From positions 10,188,491 to 10,252,490 of the forward strand of contig NC_051092.1 of NCBI RefSeq assembly GCF_901709675.1: a stretch of 64,000 nucleotides of DNA. Reading direction: 5' to 3'. Under the pieces are notes generated by a model. It did not search any database. It was not told the DNA's origin and saw only the letters and a program-made list of their open reading frames with translations. A program made the position numbers and the translations under genes. Origin of the DNA: Syngnathus acus (Eukaryota > Chordata > Actinopteri > Syngnathiformes > Syngnathidae). Positions 1 through 13,640 of the stretch are shown piece by piece; the first letter of the stretch is position 1; each line of letters starts with the position of its first letter.

Positions 1-1366
1 AAAGACGCACAAATTAATTGAGAGTCTAACAACATGCAGGAGTGATACACGCGGAAATATATCTTATACATTTAGGAGAACACAAAGTATTATTTAAATG
101 TGCTTATTTTGTGTAATAATAAGACAAAAAAAATCACCACGTCACCAAGGCCAGACAACCGTCACCAGTTAATGATACTATCTGCAAGGTCCTGAAGGAT
201 GCTAATATCTAAATGAAGGTAGGGGCTCAGCAATTTACACATTTGTAAGATTTCTTGATCAGTGACCACAAAATAAAGTAGCATCCTGCCAAAGCACTGA
301 CCTTGCTTTATATATGCATCAAAATGAGGTCAATTTTAATTTTAGTGACAAATTCAAATTGCTTGCAAATGTGTTGTCTAATCTACTTGCACTGACACAA
401 CAGACTCTGTTGTGCTTACAGATGAGAAATTATGTAAACATTTTGATGAGATTTGAAGTTCAACCCACAAGTTCTTGGCAACTATTTATTTTACCATCTA
501 TGTCATAATTCAGTTGGTACAACTCAGAAAAAATCCTTCGGCGTCATAAAAACATAATCCCGAACTCACTAAAACTGCAGACACAAAGTTGAATGCAAAC
601 AAACAATAATGTTTGTGAGCCAAGACTTCTGTCGGGTCCAAGATTAACATCACAGATGTTCTCCTGGATGGATGAATACACATTTTCTCTAATATATTCC
701 TTTATATTCCTACTAGAGTGTAAACAGCAGCTCTTTCTATGCACAAAGAAAAGGCATACTGACTACCTCTGCCAAGAAAATACGCATATATTGATTATGA
801 GGAAATCTTATTTTCATTACTGTTTATTTGTTGAGGTGCGGGGCGGAAAGGGGTAATCCAACAGAAAATTGGCTTTATTTTAACATAGTGCACTGTCCTT
901 GGAAGAACCCAGAGAAATAGGTCATTTAATTTACTTCTCTGTGAATAAGGCATTGTTTGTCTGGACAACAACTACTCAAAACAATAATAATAGAAAAGTG
1001 ATAATTTCCCCCCACAGAAATATGTTTTTGGAAAAGAAATCACTGAATGTGACATAAAATATCTGACAATAGCTTGTCGCCCACTGGAACCAGCTCAGAG
1101 GAAATTAAGTAGCTGCTATTGAGCAACTATTTGTTCAGAAATCATTCAAATTTAAACACTGTGATTGATGTCCAATCACAAACACCACAGGGGGCAGTGA
1201 ATAGAAATTCACTGCATCCTACTTAGACAGCTCTCATTTTAAAGCGGTGTGTACGCTTTGCAAAGTGCAATCATCATAATCCTTAGCATGACAGCCTGTT
1301 AATTTTTTTTTTTAACCTGATACGTGGTGCAAAGCTTATAAAAGTCAGAAATAAAACGCTCACCAA
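1..1366. other. no gene recognised; AT-rich sequence
   Basis: No coding similarity, splice-consistent exon or repeat family is recognised. A poly-A run of about 23 bases follows at 1367-1389. Confidence 0.5.
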
Positions 1367-1444
1367 TTAAAAAAAAAAAAAAAAAAAAAGGTAATAGTGC
1401 CAAAACTGTGTGCGACTCTAAACCAAAAAGCAGTCTGCACTCAC

Positions 1445-1740
1445 CTTCCACAAGTTAGTAGTCACAACAACCTGTCAGACGGCACAACCTCGCAGCTCCA
1501 ACACAAACTTTCTCTTAATCCGATAACTGACCTCCAGGCAGTCCCAGTTATTGTTGGGATGACACTCCTTTTTACGGCTGGCAGTTTGGGGTGTCTTCTT
1601 TACTTTCGGGATGCACTCTGTGCGTCTCTGATGATGATGAAAGTTGCTCTACTTTGAGCGCTTGGACGAGCAGGAAATGAAGTGGAGGAACATTAATCTC
1701 TTACTGACTCCTAGAGGCGCGCTCGGGCGCTGAGGAGGAT
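1445..1740 (-). other. candidate untranslated first exon and promoter of a leftward gene
   Basis: On the minus strand this stretch starts in a CG-rich patch (1715-1735), has a TATA-like AATAAAAT just upstream (about 1740-1747), and ends in a consensus donor, ggaag|gtgagt at 1445/1444. The only early ATG (about 1697) opens a 14-codon frame, so it would be 5' UTR. The gene it belongs to would lie left of the window and is not identifiable. Confidence 0.3.
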
Positions 1741-2138
1741 TTTATTGCTGCAAGGGAAAAACTGACGGATGTATTTTTTTTTTTAGATGTAAATAGACAT
1801 TTTTGATAGAATTAATATTGATATTATATTTGTAGGATGGAAAATACAACCCTCAATAATCCTTTTTATGAAATACACAATAAAATGTAACGCGTATGTG
1901 GCCTTGTTATGCAAATGATGGATTTTCTTGGCTTTATGAAATGCATATTTTTAAACGTGATTTGATTATCTATGAATAGATTCTGTTTGAACTGAAGTTG
2001 AATTTAACTTTACAATGAATACAATTTAGTTACAAAATTAGGTCCAGCTATAATTTGGACACTATATGCTAAATTTGATATTGCTCCATTTTTGAATATT
2101 TTCATGCATTCAATTTATCTTCCAAACCGTGTGTCTGC

Positions 2139-2290
2139 ACCAGGGTCGTGGGCGTGCAGGAGCCTATGCCATCAGTCTTTGGGCAGGGGGCGGGGTACAT
2201 CCTGAACTGGTCGCCAGCGAATCTCAGTGTTGAGTGTTTAGTTCTTTGAAAAAAAATGTAATCAAACAATGTAATCAGACATCTATCCAT
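2139..2290 (-). repeat. V-SINE fragment
   Basis: Carries the shared motif set (gtgggcgtgcaggagcctat, gggcgggg, tgaactggtcgccagc) that matches the tail half of the full V-SINE copy at 58.9-59.3 kb. Orientation is minus, like that copy. Confidence 0.6.
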
Positions 2291-2470
2291 TTTCTGTAGT
2301 CTTTGCCTTGGAACCTATCCCACGACCCACATGCTTTGGGTAAGAGGCGGAGTACACCCTGGACTGGTCACCATTCAGTTATAGGGCACACACAGACAAC
2401 CATTCACATTCACGCCAAATGGACAATACAATTACTGTGCATGTTTTTGGAATGCGGTACAACCTCAAAC
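2281..2470 (-). repeat. V-SINE fragment
   Basis: Begins with tatccattttctgta and continues with acctatccca, gaggcggagtacaccctgga, agggcacacacagaca and ccattcacattca, in the same order as the complete copy at 59 kb. The tRNA-like head is missing. Confidence 0.65.
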
Positions 2471-2582
2471 AAACAAAAGTAGAGTTTTCCCACAATGCTG
2501 CTCACATTATCAAATTGAATTTAGAAAAGATGTTTGTTTCACAAGTTGAGAGGTTCAAGAGCCACTATGTAAAGTTTACATG

Positions 2583-2752
2583 TTCTCTCCATTTGGCTAC
2601 TCTAAAATATATTTAAGGTAAGTGTGAATATGAATGCTTGTTTATCAATATGTGCCCAGCAATTAGCTATAGTGACTACTCCAGATTTCATCCAGCCTCT
2701 TGGCCAAAGCCAGCTGTGACAAGTTCCAGTCGGCCCCATGAATCTCGTGATC
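2583..2752 (+). repeat. V-SINE fragment, opposite orientation
   Basis: Reads in the reverse sense to its two neighbours: ctccatttggctactct, gtgtgaatatgaatgcttgt, tgtgcccagcaattagct and agccagctgtgac correspond to the 3' half of the SINE. Divergent. Confidence 0.5.
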
Positions 2753-2754
2753 TA

Positions 2755-5700
2755 TTATAATTGGTGCAATAGAAAATAAATAGCTGGATCTGGTAAATTT
2801 GTCTATATAGTTGGACTTGTGTCTATGTTGTTAATAATGTCATGATGCATTCAGTAACATTTATAGGCTGCATTAAATTTAACGCCTGATTGTTTTGTAA
2901 TTAAGTAAATATGGCTGTCCACTGAAAACTAATGGTGATGCTGGTGGTAAACCGTATTTAATTCAAAAGATCTGAGTGTCGCGCTATGATCTCTGTTAAA
3001 AGTAATTGAGAGTTCATCTTGTTTGATTGACAATAATAAAAACATTCAGTCACATTAATCATGCTGCAGCCCATATAATTAACAAAATGTGTTTTTAGTG
3101 AAACTATCAATACAATTACACACAAAAACATTTCATTGCTGTTAGTGAGACTTTGTCTTTAAATTATGTATTCCCCTTAGATTATAACTTCGCCCCCTTT
3201 CCGAAAACATATGTCCATGTGTTAAGCACATAAATTGGGGGTTTAAACAATGAAATAGATAAGAATCCTGGTCCCTTGCCTGTCATCTGCCATACAAACC
3301 AGAAGCAGAAATTAAGCAAATATAAGAAATTCTTCTGTTATTGTTCATGTAATATTCTCTCTGTATGAATTAAATGTGGAAAAACTGAATTTACTGTTTT
3401 ATGTTTATGCAGATTCCATCCATTGCATGGATCTCCTTTTACCATATGATTTTACTTTGTGAATTTATCTTCAGCCTCACAACATTTCCAACCATTATTT
3501 GGCCCGGCAGCTTTTCGCTGCGGCAATGACAATTCTCAGGTATAGTGAAAAGGATGCATGACCTCTAAATTTGTGACAGCAGGGGCAATAATCTGATTGT
3601 GATTTTGCCATTACTCTTTTAGGAGTGGCATGAACATGATGAGAGGGAGTCACCATGGAAGAGCATAAGGAGGCTAATGACTTAATAGCCAGTCTGGGAT
3701 GAACCTGGATGGCTGCCAGATAGACCCGCATTAATTACAGAAAATGTATGTCTTAAAAAAATGGCACTGGTCATGCTCCTGTGCACGGAGATGGCTTCAT
3801 CTGAGCTAAACTCAGTCATCTTCCAAAGTGAAGGTTTAATTCCTAGGTCAGTATCTCTGATCATCTATAGTTACTTATAATAATTGACCAATTCATTGTT
3901 ACTAATCAGGTTAATGGTGTGGGATTGATGTTTGATTGACTGCATGTAGATGAGCTAATTTACTGTTTAAAGATGGACAAAGGACAGACGGACCGGCCGA
4001 CGAATGGATGGATGTTGGATAGGCGATTATAATCAATGATATTCATCTATGTAAAGACTGATCACATTAGAGTTCTCACGATGATTTAACAAGGTGTTAA
4101 CAAGATGTGTCAATATGCACTTTTTTTTTTTTAAACATAGATCTATGTAAGTGCTTACATTTTCAAATAATCATTTAACATTCCTAAGAAATCACAATGT
4201 CCTATCACTGGTGAACTATATATTTAAAACAGGCCTGTGGAACACCATGATGGTGATCCCTGGTTTGGAACATTCACAAAAATCCCCCCATCCCATAAAT
4301 ATGTAATCTAATTCCAAACATGAGAATCCTTTTATTCTTTGAATGGATTTTTCCATAGTTGAGGACATTTAGTCTAACTTTCATTTCGGATTGATATTGT
4401 GCCATCTGTGTACGAATGTGGTTTTCTGGCTGAGAATTACAGCTTCCAGATTTGGAGGCGGTGCATTATACCAAAGCAGCATTACATCAGCTGTCTTTTA
4501 CAACACCACATTAACCATGAAAAACAGAAATTAAATTCTCTTACTTTGGACATCATCTACATCTAGAAATGATGTCCATGATGTTAATAAAAATCAAAAT
4601 ATCTGCTATTTTGATGAATACAAATGCTCGTTTGTAATTCAAGGAGGTGCTTGCATGTAGACTGAATTTGGTCAACAGTCTACCTTTGCCTCTATACACT
4701 AAATTGCAACAATTGTTTTAAAGACATGTAACAATGCGCAAATCAAATACACATCACATGATTTATCAAGGTTGAGGTCAGATGTCTATTTAGTGTAGTA
4801 GTTGTGTTTTACACTTTTATTAAAGAAATGGCCTGATAAAAACATGTTACCATAGGTCAAATCGAGCTCTCCTGTCACTCTGGTTGTAAGGCACAATTTG
4901 TAGTTTTTAATTACCATGCATGCTTTGAGAACATGGGTGGAAGCTCTACTACCCATGAAAAGTCATGCAAGCACAGCGAGCATATTTGAGCCCCACACGG
5001 GAAAGGCAGATGCTCACAATAATATTTGGGTTAGTCATTTGGCACATTTTTAAAAATTACAATTTTCTTTTTTAGCAATTTATAGATCAAGCTTTAGGGT
5101 TCCAATGGTGAGGAGCACTCAGATGCACATACAGGAGACAAATAGTAGGTTATGATACAGAAATTGTACGATCGATTTAAATTGTACTATTGATTTAAAT
5201 TGTACAGTGGACAAGGCTGCGGCTTCTCCTCTTTGGAGAGGCTTGGACGATTGTAGAGTGCAAGAAGGGATTATCAGAAGGCTGGGGAAAGAAAGAACAT
5301 GGCAGAAGTGTAAAAGACTCAATAAACTCAATGAAAAGTGTTGAGGATATGGCAGAATAATGAAGTCCAAGACTGGCTTAAAAACAGGCAGCTGCTGATT
5401 TGTTGGATAAGATGCAGATGTTGGCTTGCAACAGGTCAATGTCCAAACCTGCAATTGCACATACGCACTCACAAGGGAATGGGGTGGGACTTAGAATGCT
5501 GAGACAGCAGACCTGACAACAAGCACTCTACATACTATAATGTTATGCATTGCTGTGCATTGTAAAATAATGCCCTGATCCATAAGAGATGTTTTCCAAG
5601 TATCTGTTGTGTGGTTTGAACAACTCCACACAATGACCATTGGGAGTCACAGGATTGCAGCGGGCCAGAGACATGGTGTTGTCAAAAACTGTATGGAAAC

Positions 5701-6070
5701 AACAACGCTATCAGGGTCATTGTTAACTAGCCATGCAAAATTAAATGACCGTGCAAATTGTCAGAATTTCTATAATTTCCTTTGAGACGCGTTTCATAAT
5801 GTTTGGAGCTGCAAAGGTCCTGCAGGGCTTTTCCTCGATCATTAAACTGTCATATAGCTGGTAATTACAGGGTAGAAAAGGTTTTTAGTTTCATAATAAA
5901 AAATCTCAAAAGGCATCTCACCAATGGTGTGAATTTTGTCAATGGTGGGGAGGGGGGGGACAAATACTCCCCTGTGGTGTGTTACTTGGCATTCCTTTTC
6001 ATTTTAATTGCATCAATCTGGTGTATTTTGACAGTCTCATGAGGAAAACATTTGCATAAAACAATCACCT
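2755..6070. other. no gene recognised
   Basis: AT-rich DNA with short chance frames only. A possible SINE-tail scrap (gaatggatggatg) is near 4005. Confidence 0.5.
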
Positions 6071-6074
6071 AAGA

Positions 6075-6450
6075 CAATAGTTCTCAAAGTGCCTTATGAC
6101 TTTTCATGGTCACCTTAGCATTTTATTTACGTATTTATCGTACGGTAGTGCCAGGACAACAATTCCATTTGAGGTCAGAAGTCATTGAAAAACGTGTCAC
6201 CCGATTGAGTAAACAAGTATTTTCAACGTTTAAAGTAATATGGTGAAAAAAGTAACGGCTCTTAAAAGCTAAGAAAAAAATGCATGACAAGAAAAAACAG
6301 TGATGCACATTAATATTAAATGTATGTTTTAGGAATAACAATTTTCCATAGTTTTCATTAACACCGGAACTTATGCTACTCTAATTTAATGTTATGTCAT
6401 CACAGTGGTACTTGGGTTGCCAAATGTAAAAGGTTTGAAAAACACTGGAC
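6075..6450. mobile_element. probable hAT-type MITE, decayed
   Basis: The left end caatagttctcaaagtg and the inverse of the right end, cagtgtttttcaaacc, are imperfect inverted repeats about 375 bp apart and resemble the cagtg-ttctcaaa termini common to hAT MITEs. No transposase frame. Confidence 0.4.
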
Positions 6451-8887
6451 TCTTTGTCGGATGCCCATTCAAACATGCACATCCATCTTTTGTGGTCATG
6501 GTGGGTGATTATGTGGATCCACACAAATATTCCTCTGCCTGAGGCAGCAACAGAAGGGTGCAATCCACCTCTCAGACAGAACACCATGGCCTCCAAAATC
6601 GGACTAACTGAATTTCATCCCACCATATTCAATGCCACGCAAACCACAAATGAGCGACTTGAAATACTCAGGCCACACTCAGTAGCTGAGCTGCTTCTAG
6701 AAATTCTGTCCATGAAATTCAATTTATGGCATCACGAAGAATGCTCCAATTCAATTGTTCAGTGGCACAGACTGACCATAGTAGTAGGCTCAGATCTCTA
6801 TACACTGAACACCCCCCACAAATCACCCAGAGAGCTGTACTGCAATGCCTTATCCACACTTACATGTGGAATTGTTCGGCCCATTCACCCTGGAGTGGGG
6901 ATTAAAACCTTTGAGCAAAAAATAAATCAAATAAAGATAACAAAGACAATAATAGAGAAAAGACATTTTCAGTGTCCCGACTTTTGGAATGGCAACATAT
7001 AAAAGTCAAGGTTTTTTTTCCTTGTCATTTTAAGTGTAATAGTTTCATGGATTATTTGTTTGTGCGCTGACATACAGTAGCGTGAGATTAATAGCGGGAA
7101 GTACGACAACCATTCACAAACAAAAGCCCACTGAGTGTAAAAAAGGCCTGCGGTGCAATCAAAGCCATTGCTATAAATTTGACCCCTCTCTGAATGATGA
7201 AAAACGACTTTATTAAATCCTGAAGACCTAAATCTAAAACCTAATTTAAACGATGGAGGAGGCTACAATTTTTTTTTTGCCAGCACTACTGGGGAGCCAC
7301 ATACTTCGCACAACAAAAAAACGCCATTTTAAGTAAGGTCAAAATACTTGCATGCCTGAGGGATATGTTTCATTTAATTTGATTGATTTCATCATAACCA
7401 GTCCATAAATATTGTCAACAGATTAAGAAAATCTGGTGAAAACGTCAGTGGCAGGGCTAAAAACCAACATTTGAACGTGTGTCTTGAACCCGCTGACTGC
7501 ACTGCATTAAAACCAGCACCACTGTGAAAATGATACTGCCACATAGGCTCAGGAACACTTCAGAAAGCCAGTGTCAGTTCAAACAGTTGATCTCCACAAA
7601 TCAAAACGTTATCATGCAAAGCAAAAGCCATAACTGGAAATCAAAAACACCCCAAAACGTTTCTCTGGGCATAAAGTCATCAGAGATAGACTGATACAAA
7701 TTGTAAAAGTGTGCTATGTTGAATGTTGTATCCGGCAGACCAAAGAGGAAAAAGATTGTCTGGAGAGTTATCAGCACAAAATTCATAATGATTAACAATT
7801 AGCATAATTGGTTTTGGATAATTTTGCAACAAGTGACTCTCTCATTCAAGCGCTTGGTTCCAACAATAGCGGCTAAGGTCAAAGGTCAATACAGCAATTG
7901 AGTGCTTGTGTTTTTATAAAATAGTTTACTCTCTGCTAATCAGTGACCACCGCAAAATCATCATTTACTGTCCCAAAGCACTCTCGGGTTGCACTGCACA
8001 TTAAATCATCATGTGTGTCTACGCGGTCTCTGGTTGCCATCGGTAAGGCAACACTGAGTCCTGGCCCCTAAGAAAAGAGCCTTGGTGATGAAGAGCGTCT
8101 GCAGGATTAGCCATGCGAAACATATGGGTTGGCAGCTACTATGTATACACAAATCACCCTCTGTAAACATACAGTAGTGTGTGTTGCATATATGGAACAC
8201 ATTAGACTCACTACATCCAGAGGATGGCAGTGTACATTGTTCCTGTCTGTGGTACAGATGTTCAAGGCTTGATAATAGCTGACAGCAGCAGTCTGGGGGG
8301 TCTTCAATGTTAAAATTCAGGGTCTCTCCTAGCCACACACTTTGAGGGTGTCCCCGTGGAACTTTAACTCATCAGCAATTTTTTTTTTCTTTTTCTTTTT
8401 AAATGAGTGTTATCCTCAGGCGTTGAATAGACTTCATTAAAACGCACATGATACAAATGCCAGGATCTGTTTGTGAAAGTTGGACATCTGGCTTGACGAA
8501 AAGCAAAAGCTTTCTAACCGTTGAATTGTATCCGAGAAGGCACAGACTGCTAATGGCATTCTAATAGTAGAGATGCATTATGGTGCTTAGCAGAACACTG
8601 AAGGCTGCTCTATTGCAAAGCATTGATATCGATTTGGTACAAAGCAATATTATTGTGGGTTACATAAACGCAAACAAAATTTAATGATGTGAGATGAACC
8701 ATCGTGGAATAAACATCAAGCTGTAGCTTACTCTTTTCTGCATCATCATACCAACTCCTGACTGACCACAGCTCAGCACATTTTTCCCCTTTTCCATTGG
8801 CAAAAGCAGGGAGCACTATATTTGTAGTACGCGGCCTTCTTGGATTCAAACAATTGAAAACAACAACAACAAAAACACTTGTGCCTT
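6451..8887. other. no gene recognised; contains one 182-codon open frame
   Basis: The frame at 6454-7002 (+) is long for AT-rich non-coding DNA but shows no recognisable domain and no flanking splice logic. It is not called as a gene. The remainder shows nothing. Confidence 0.4.
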
Positions 8888-9113
8888 AGTTCTGGACTTT
8901 GCCATATTATAATTCACTGTCTATTATTTATTCATCACTCTTATTTATTCATTGTTTGTGCCTTCTTGTTTTAACTTTTTGTGTTGTTTACTTGTATGTA
9001 TATTGTGTACTATGTCTCGTCACCGTGGGATAGTGGGAACGTAATTTCGATCTCTTTGTATGTCTTGACATGTGAAGAAATTGACAAAGCAAACTTTGAA
9101 TTTTGACTTTGTC
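8888..9113 (+). mobile_element. L2-type LINE 3' end
   Basis: The segment with gtcaccgtgggatagtggga, cgtaatttcgatctctttgt and gacatgtgaagaaattgaca followed by actttga-type short repeats is the 3' UTR and tail of a LINE family that is abundant in teleosts. Severely 5' truncated. Confidence 0.6.
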
Positions 9114-12100
9114 TCTGCTTTGCTGCATCGATCCACATTTTTGCTGGGCTTGTCGTCTCCTCTCAAGCTGCCCACATTGTGGAAAAGCAACATACGTACT
9201 TACATAACATGTGCCACGGAATAGCGTGGTGCTGTGATCATTGTTCAATTTGTAATAAGCAATGAATAGAAGTAACTGACACAAATAGTGCTGTCATTCA
9301 CCACTAGTCAACATCATTCAACACAATCCTCTTTGATAAAATATTTAAAACACATTTGGCTCTTAGCTGGGCACGCAGTAAAATAGTGTTATGAGTAAAT
9401 ATCATTCCAATGAATGTGATGATATCTTCATGTACTGTACATTTCATAATACTTTGACAATAAAAACTACTACAGTTCAAGGTTGTCATCGCCAGTTTAG
9501 AATTAAGATAAACACTGCTTGCAAGAAATATCCACTTGCATTTTGTCACTGTCTTTTTATCTGATGAAATGGTTTGTAAACTATGAAACAAAATACTATA
9601 GTAGGGTAAGTATGTTTCCGTGGCAGGAGACCATCTAATTATCCAGAGAAAACTGTGTTGGGATTTTTGGCATCCATCATATCGCTCAGGATCACCCTGG
9701 AGTAATTCATTGCAGACAAATACAAATTTTTGATTTGTGTATTTTGGCATATACATCGTCATACTTCATCACAATTTCTAGTGCATGCACCGAACAAACA
9801 GAACTTGCGTAAATGGGATGAAGCAACCTTGTTTATTGTGCCCCCCCCAATTCCAACCAAAGATTTTGCTTACGTAACACATTAAGATATACTTTCATTT
9901 CATTTGTATTTGTTGGCAAAAAACAAGAGTGACTGATTCAATGTTCAGACAACAGAATGGCATTTCAATTTTTAGTACTATGTTCATAATTTTTTGATTC
10001 AATTTGTTTTACATCACCCAAAAGCTATTATTTATAATCTGTTAACCACATTCATTTTCATTAATTTCATTTTACAGTGTCCTTTGTACTTCTTTTTCAA
10101 GTGTCTAAATGTCCAAAATGTTTGAGAGTCGCAGCCTACCAGACCGCAGAAACCGAAAGCGCAGCACAAGAGAAGCCGCCACACCCTTGCACAATTTTCA
10201 ATGTTCCAAAGTTCCAATGTCCCAAAGTTTGGTCAAATAGAGTGCCACAGCTCTGAACTTAGTTAGAAAATGTTTTCAACTGTCAAATGTGAACTGTTCA
10301 TTTATTTATTCTGCTATTTTGTCACAGTTTCTTTAAGATGTCAACACTGGAATTATCAAGTAATCTTTTATTTGAGAAGTGGCAATTGATGCTGTCATCA
10401 TATTTCTCTCAAAACGTATAAAAAGTCACAGAAAGGAAGTTTGTATGAAAGCACATCTGTCTAGATGTCACTCAAGTGTGCAAATATTGACAAAACCATC
10501 CAAGTGCCCGCCGCGCAATTTTTTTTCCATTGGCTTGCTCAAATCGTTCAGTCATGTGTATTACTACCCCACTTGGTTTTCATCTGTCATATTAATTATG
10601 CCCACATTAGTCTTTCCTCGCTGTTAATTAGTGCAGAAAAGTTGATAACACACGTACATGTAAGAATTCATTAATTAACCATTTTCTCTTCCACACATAG
10701 CAGATGTCAGCTGGACTAAATTTAAACTCTTCTGCAGCTCACAAACCTGTGAACAGTCTTAGATCATTTATCATACGCTGTACGCCGACTGCACTAAATA
10801 AATGAGAAAAAAGTTTTAATCAACAAAAACAAAATGGAAGACATTAAAGAGCCGCTTTAGATCTCAGACGCATGAATGAAATTGTTGGTAAACTTATGTT
10901 AATGAAATGTAAGGTTATGGAGGGATTGACAAACTGGAGTGATAAGATATAGTTCTAGCACGTTATATTTGTTGTTGAGTATTTAAATGGACTGACGCAA
11001 GATTAGGTGCTATCTTAATATGACCGTAATAAAGTTTTTGTATGTTAAGGTTATCATTACTATTTAGCCTATGATCTTCCAGTTGTGGTTACTGATTGAG
11101 CGGACAGATTACAAAAGGGCATTAGACTAAAAAGGTTGTATGTCCATTTGAAATGTATTCGTTCGTAATGAGACAAGTACTCTGTTAAATCGAATACACT
11201 TGTTTTTGTGTTTCCAAGAGCTGATTCCAATTACTTGTAAAGTTCAGACTTTTTAGCAGCTATGAAGTATGACAGAGCAACAACAATGCTCTCACGCTCC
11301 GGTGGTAAATGTGGAAGTGATCAACAAGCTCCATTCCAGCAGGATGAGTTCTTCACTTTCTTTGTATGACTGAGATTAGAAAAAGGGACGCTTCATCTCG
11401 CCTGATTCAGACAACAAAACGTTATTTATTAACATCCTTCATTTCTACTTAAGGTGTGTGATTATTTGCTCCACCGGCAGGACGATTACTGGAGCTGCTC
11501 AACCCACATCTGTTGGTGACTATCCGCTTTCTGCATGCACTGATGGAGCCTACTATATCTTTCCATTCTCAAAAACGAGCGAGCCAGCGTGTTGTGTTCA
11601 ATAACAAATATTTCCTTCACATTGAAGCCATAAACAGAACCGTACAGACTCCAATGACTTAAATCGCTGATGCATTAATATTATCAATGAGAAAGCTGCA
11701 AACACTTAAAACCAAAGAATAAATCAAAAATATTTGTGAAAGTGAAATTATAACCCGAGACAGGGATTTGAAAAAATGCTTTAGAAACACAAACAAGTTT
11801 GACATAAATACAGAGTACTTGAACAGTAATTAATAAAAGACTGAAACAATAAAAAGATGATTAAATCTTCTGTTATGATTTTATTCCAATTCATCAGCTA
11901 AATTGTTTCAGATCGGATTATATTTGTTAGTTCACGTCTTAAATATGGAGTTCATTCACTCCAAAATAATTACTTTTGTTTTGCTCAAAAATGTACGTAA
12001 ACACAAACAAAAAATAATTATACATTCTTTTGACTCATTTGTTCTGTTCCTTTTTTCCCCTAGTCTTTCTTCCTTTCTTTTCTCCTCTGTTTCTTTCTTT
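9114..12100. other. no gene recognised
   Basis: AT-rich sequence with no coding match or structured repeat recognised; a pyrimidine-rich patch is at 12048-12103. Confidence 0.5.
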
Positions 12101-12104
12101 CTAT

Positions 12105-12172
12105 GCCAGGATTTGAATCCGGAACTTTGAGGCAGACGTGTTAACCACTCATGCATCGTGCAGGCCCAGTTT
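12105..12172 (-). repeat. SINE tRNA-like head fragment
   Basis: On the minus strand it shows an A-box-like gagtggttaacacgtctgcc and a B-box-like ggattcaaatcc with tRNA spacing, as in the head of the V-SINE at 59 kb. No functional cloverleaf. Confidence 0.5.
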
Positions 12173-13090
12173 TCTTCACAGTACGTATATGCTTTCAGTA
12201 ATCCTTCCAAATTTCCTCAGTCCATTTCCTGACTCATGATCTTGTCCTGATATTTCCTTCATTTCATTCACATTTCTTTTTTATGTTCATGTTTTTTGTG
12301 CTTCCTCTCTGTGTCCTTAAATAAATACAAAAGCAGTCTATAGTAACTAGAGTTTACATAATATACATTTCCCACTTAAAAAAAAGTTGTTTATATTTTG
12401 TGAATAAAAACTCCATGTCCAAGCTATAACTACTTGAGCTTTTTTTTTTCCGGCAAAGGGATACACATTGACCAGATAAAAAATCTTTTGGGGGTATGGA
12501 ATGGCCTAAGAAAAAAAAGTAATTCCTGAGAATTACAGTTTTTTTTTTAATTTGTAATGTAATACAATTGTCAGTAAATGCTGTCAAAATTGTCATTTTT
12601 ACAAGCATCCAACAAAAAGTGATTTAATCATAATGGTGAGTTAGACCTGTGCAAAGCCAAGTAGTTGTGAGAGCATTTCATTTACTTACTCAAGGACAAA
12701 TTCTATTCGACTAAGCTATGTTTGCAGCAATCCATTATTATTATCATTATTATTAATTCAAATAGTGCATGAAGGGATACAAAGAAACGGAGTTTAAATG
12801 GACCCGCGTGATCCAAAAAATGGCAAACCACAGGCAAGCCAGCCAGGTCATTTTATCAACATCATCCAATTAATCCGTGTTGATGAAGCCATCTGGGTGG
12901 TTCCCTTAAGAAAAAGTCCTTTACTCCTTACACACATTAGCCAAAGGACATTGACCAACTTGATGTGGGGGTGGGTACACACCTCTACCAATAGGGCACG
13001 ATTGAAAGTTTATTCTTCTGTTTTCCTGCTTTTTAAAAATATTGTATTATTTTCTCACTCTTTAGAGTGCTTGTTGGTCTGGCGCACACA

Positions 13091-13250
13091 CTCACGCATG
13101 CTCTCACTCACGCATGCTCTCACTCACGCATGCTCTCACTCACGCATGCTCTCACTCACGCATGCTCTCACTCACTCACTCACTCACTCACTCACTCACT
13201 CACTCACTCACTCACTCACTCACTCACTCACTCACTCACTCACTCACCTA
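13091..13250. repeat. compound tandem repeat: five 16-mers then (CTCA)n
   Basis: Five copies of ctcacgcatgctctca (13091-13170) are followed by about 19 copies of CTCA. The long frames across it encode only Ser-Leu-Thr-His repeats and are not genes. Confidence 0.95.
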
Positions 13251-13260
13251 CTCACAGTCG

Positions 13261-13640
13261 GTGGTCCTAAATACTCTTAAGACAACAAATAGTATAATGT
13301 GGAATTAATCTAAATTGACTCAAGATGAATAAAAAACATTCTCAAAAACATCAAACAAAAAACAAAGTTCTCTTTTGTGACATCCTGTTTGTTACTATTC
13401 AGGTGTGACGTGCGGTACAATGCACACATCACATTTCACTATCACAATTGTAGGTGGTCCTAAATCCGCCTCATACTCTTAAGATAACAAATACTATAGA
13501 GATAAGGAATGTATCTAAATTGACTCAAGATGAATGAAAAACATTCTCGAAAACGCAAAAAGTTCTCTTTTGTGACATCCTATTCAGCTGGGACGTGCGG
13601 TACATTGCACACATTACATTTCAGTATAACAAGACAGTCC
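13261..13640. repeat. 193-bp direct tandem duplication
   Basis: Copy 1 starts at 13261 and copy 2 at 13454. Both begin gtggtcctaaat and share cttaaga-aacaaata, ctaaattgactcaagatgaa, gttctcttttgtgacatcct and gacgtgcggtac. Copies differ by small indels and substitutions. Confidence 0.9.

Noticed and set aside
12798-13308. 160-codon frame with Ser-Leu-Thr-His repeats
   Set aside because: Its C-terminal half is the CTCA microsatellite and the rest has no recognised domain.
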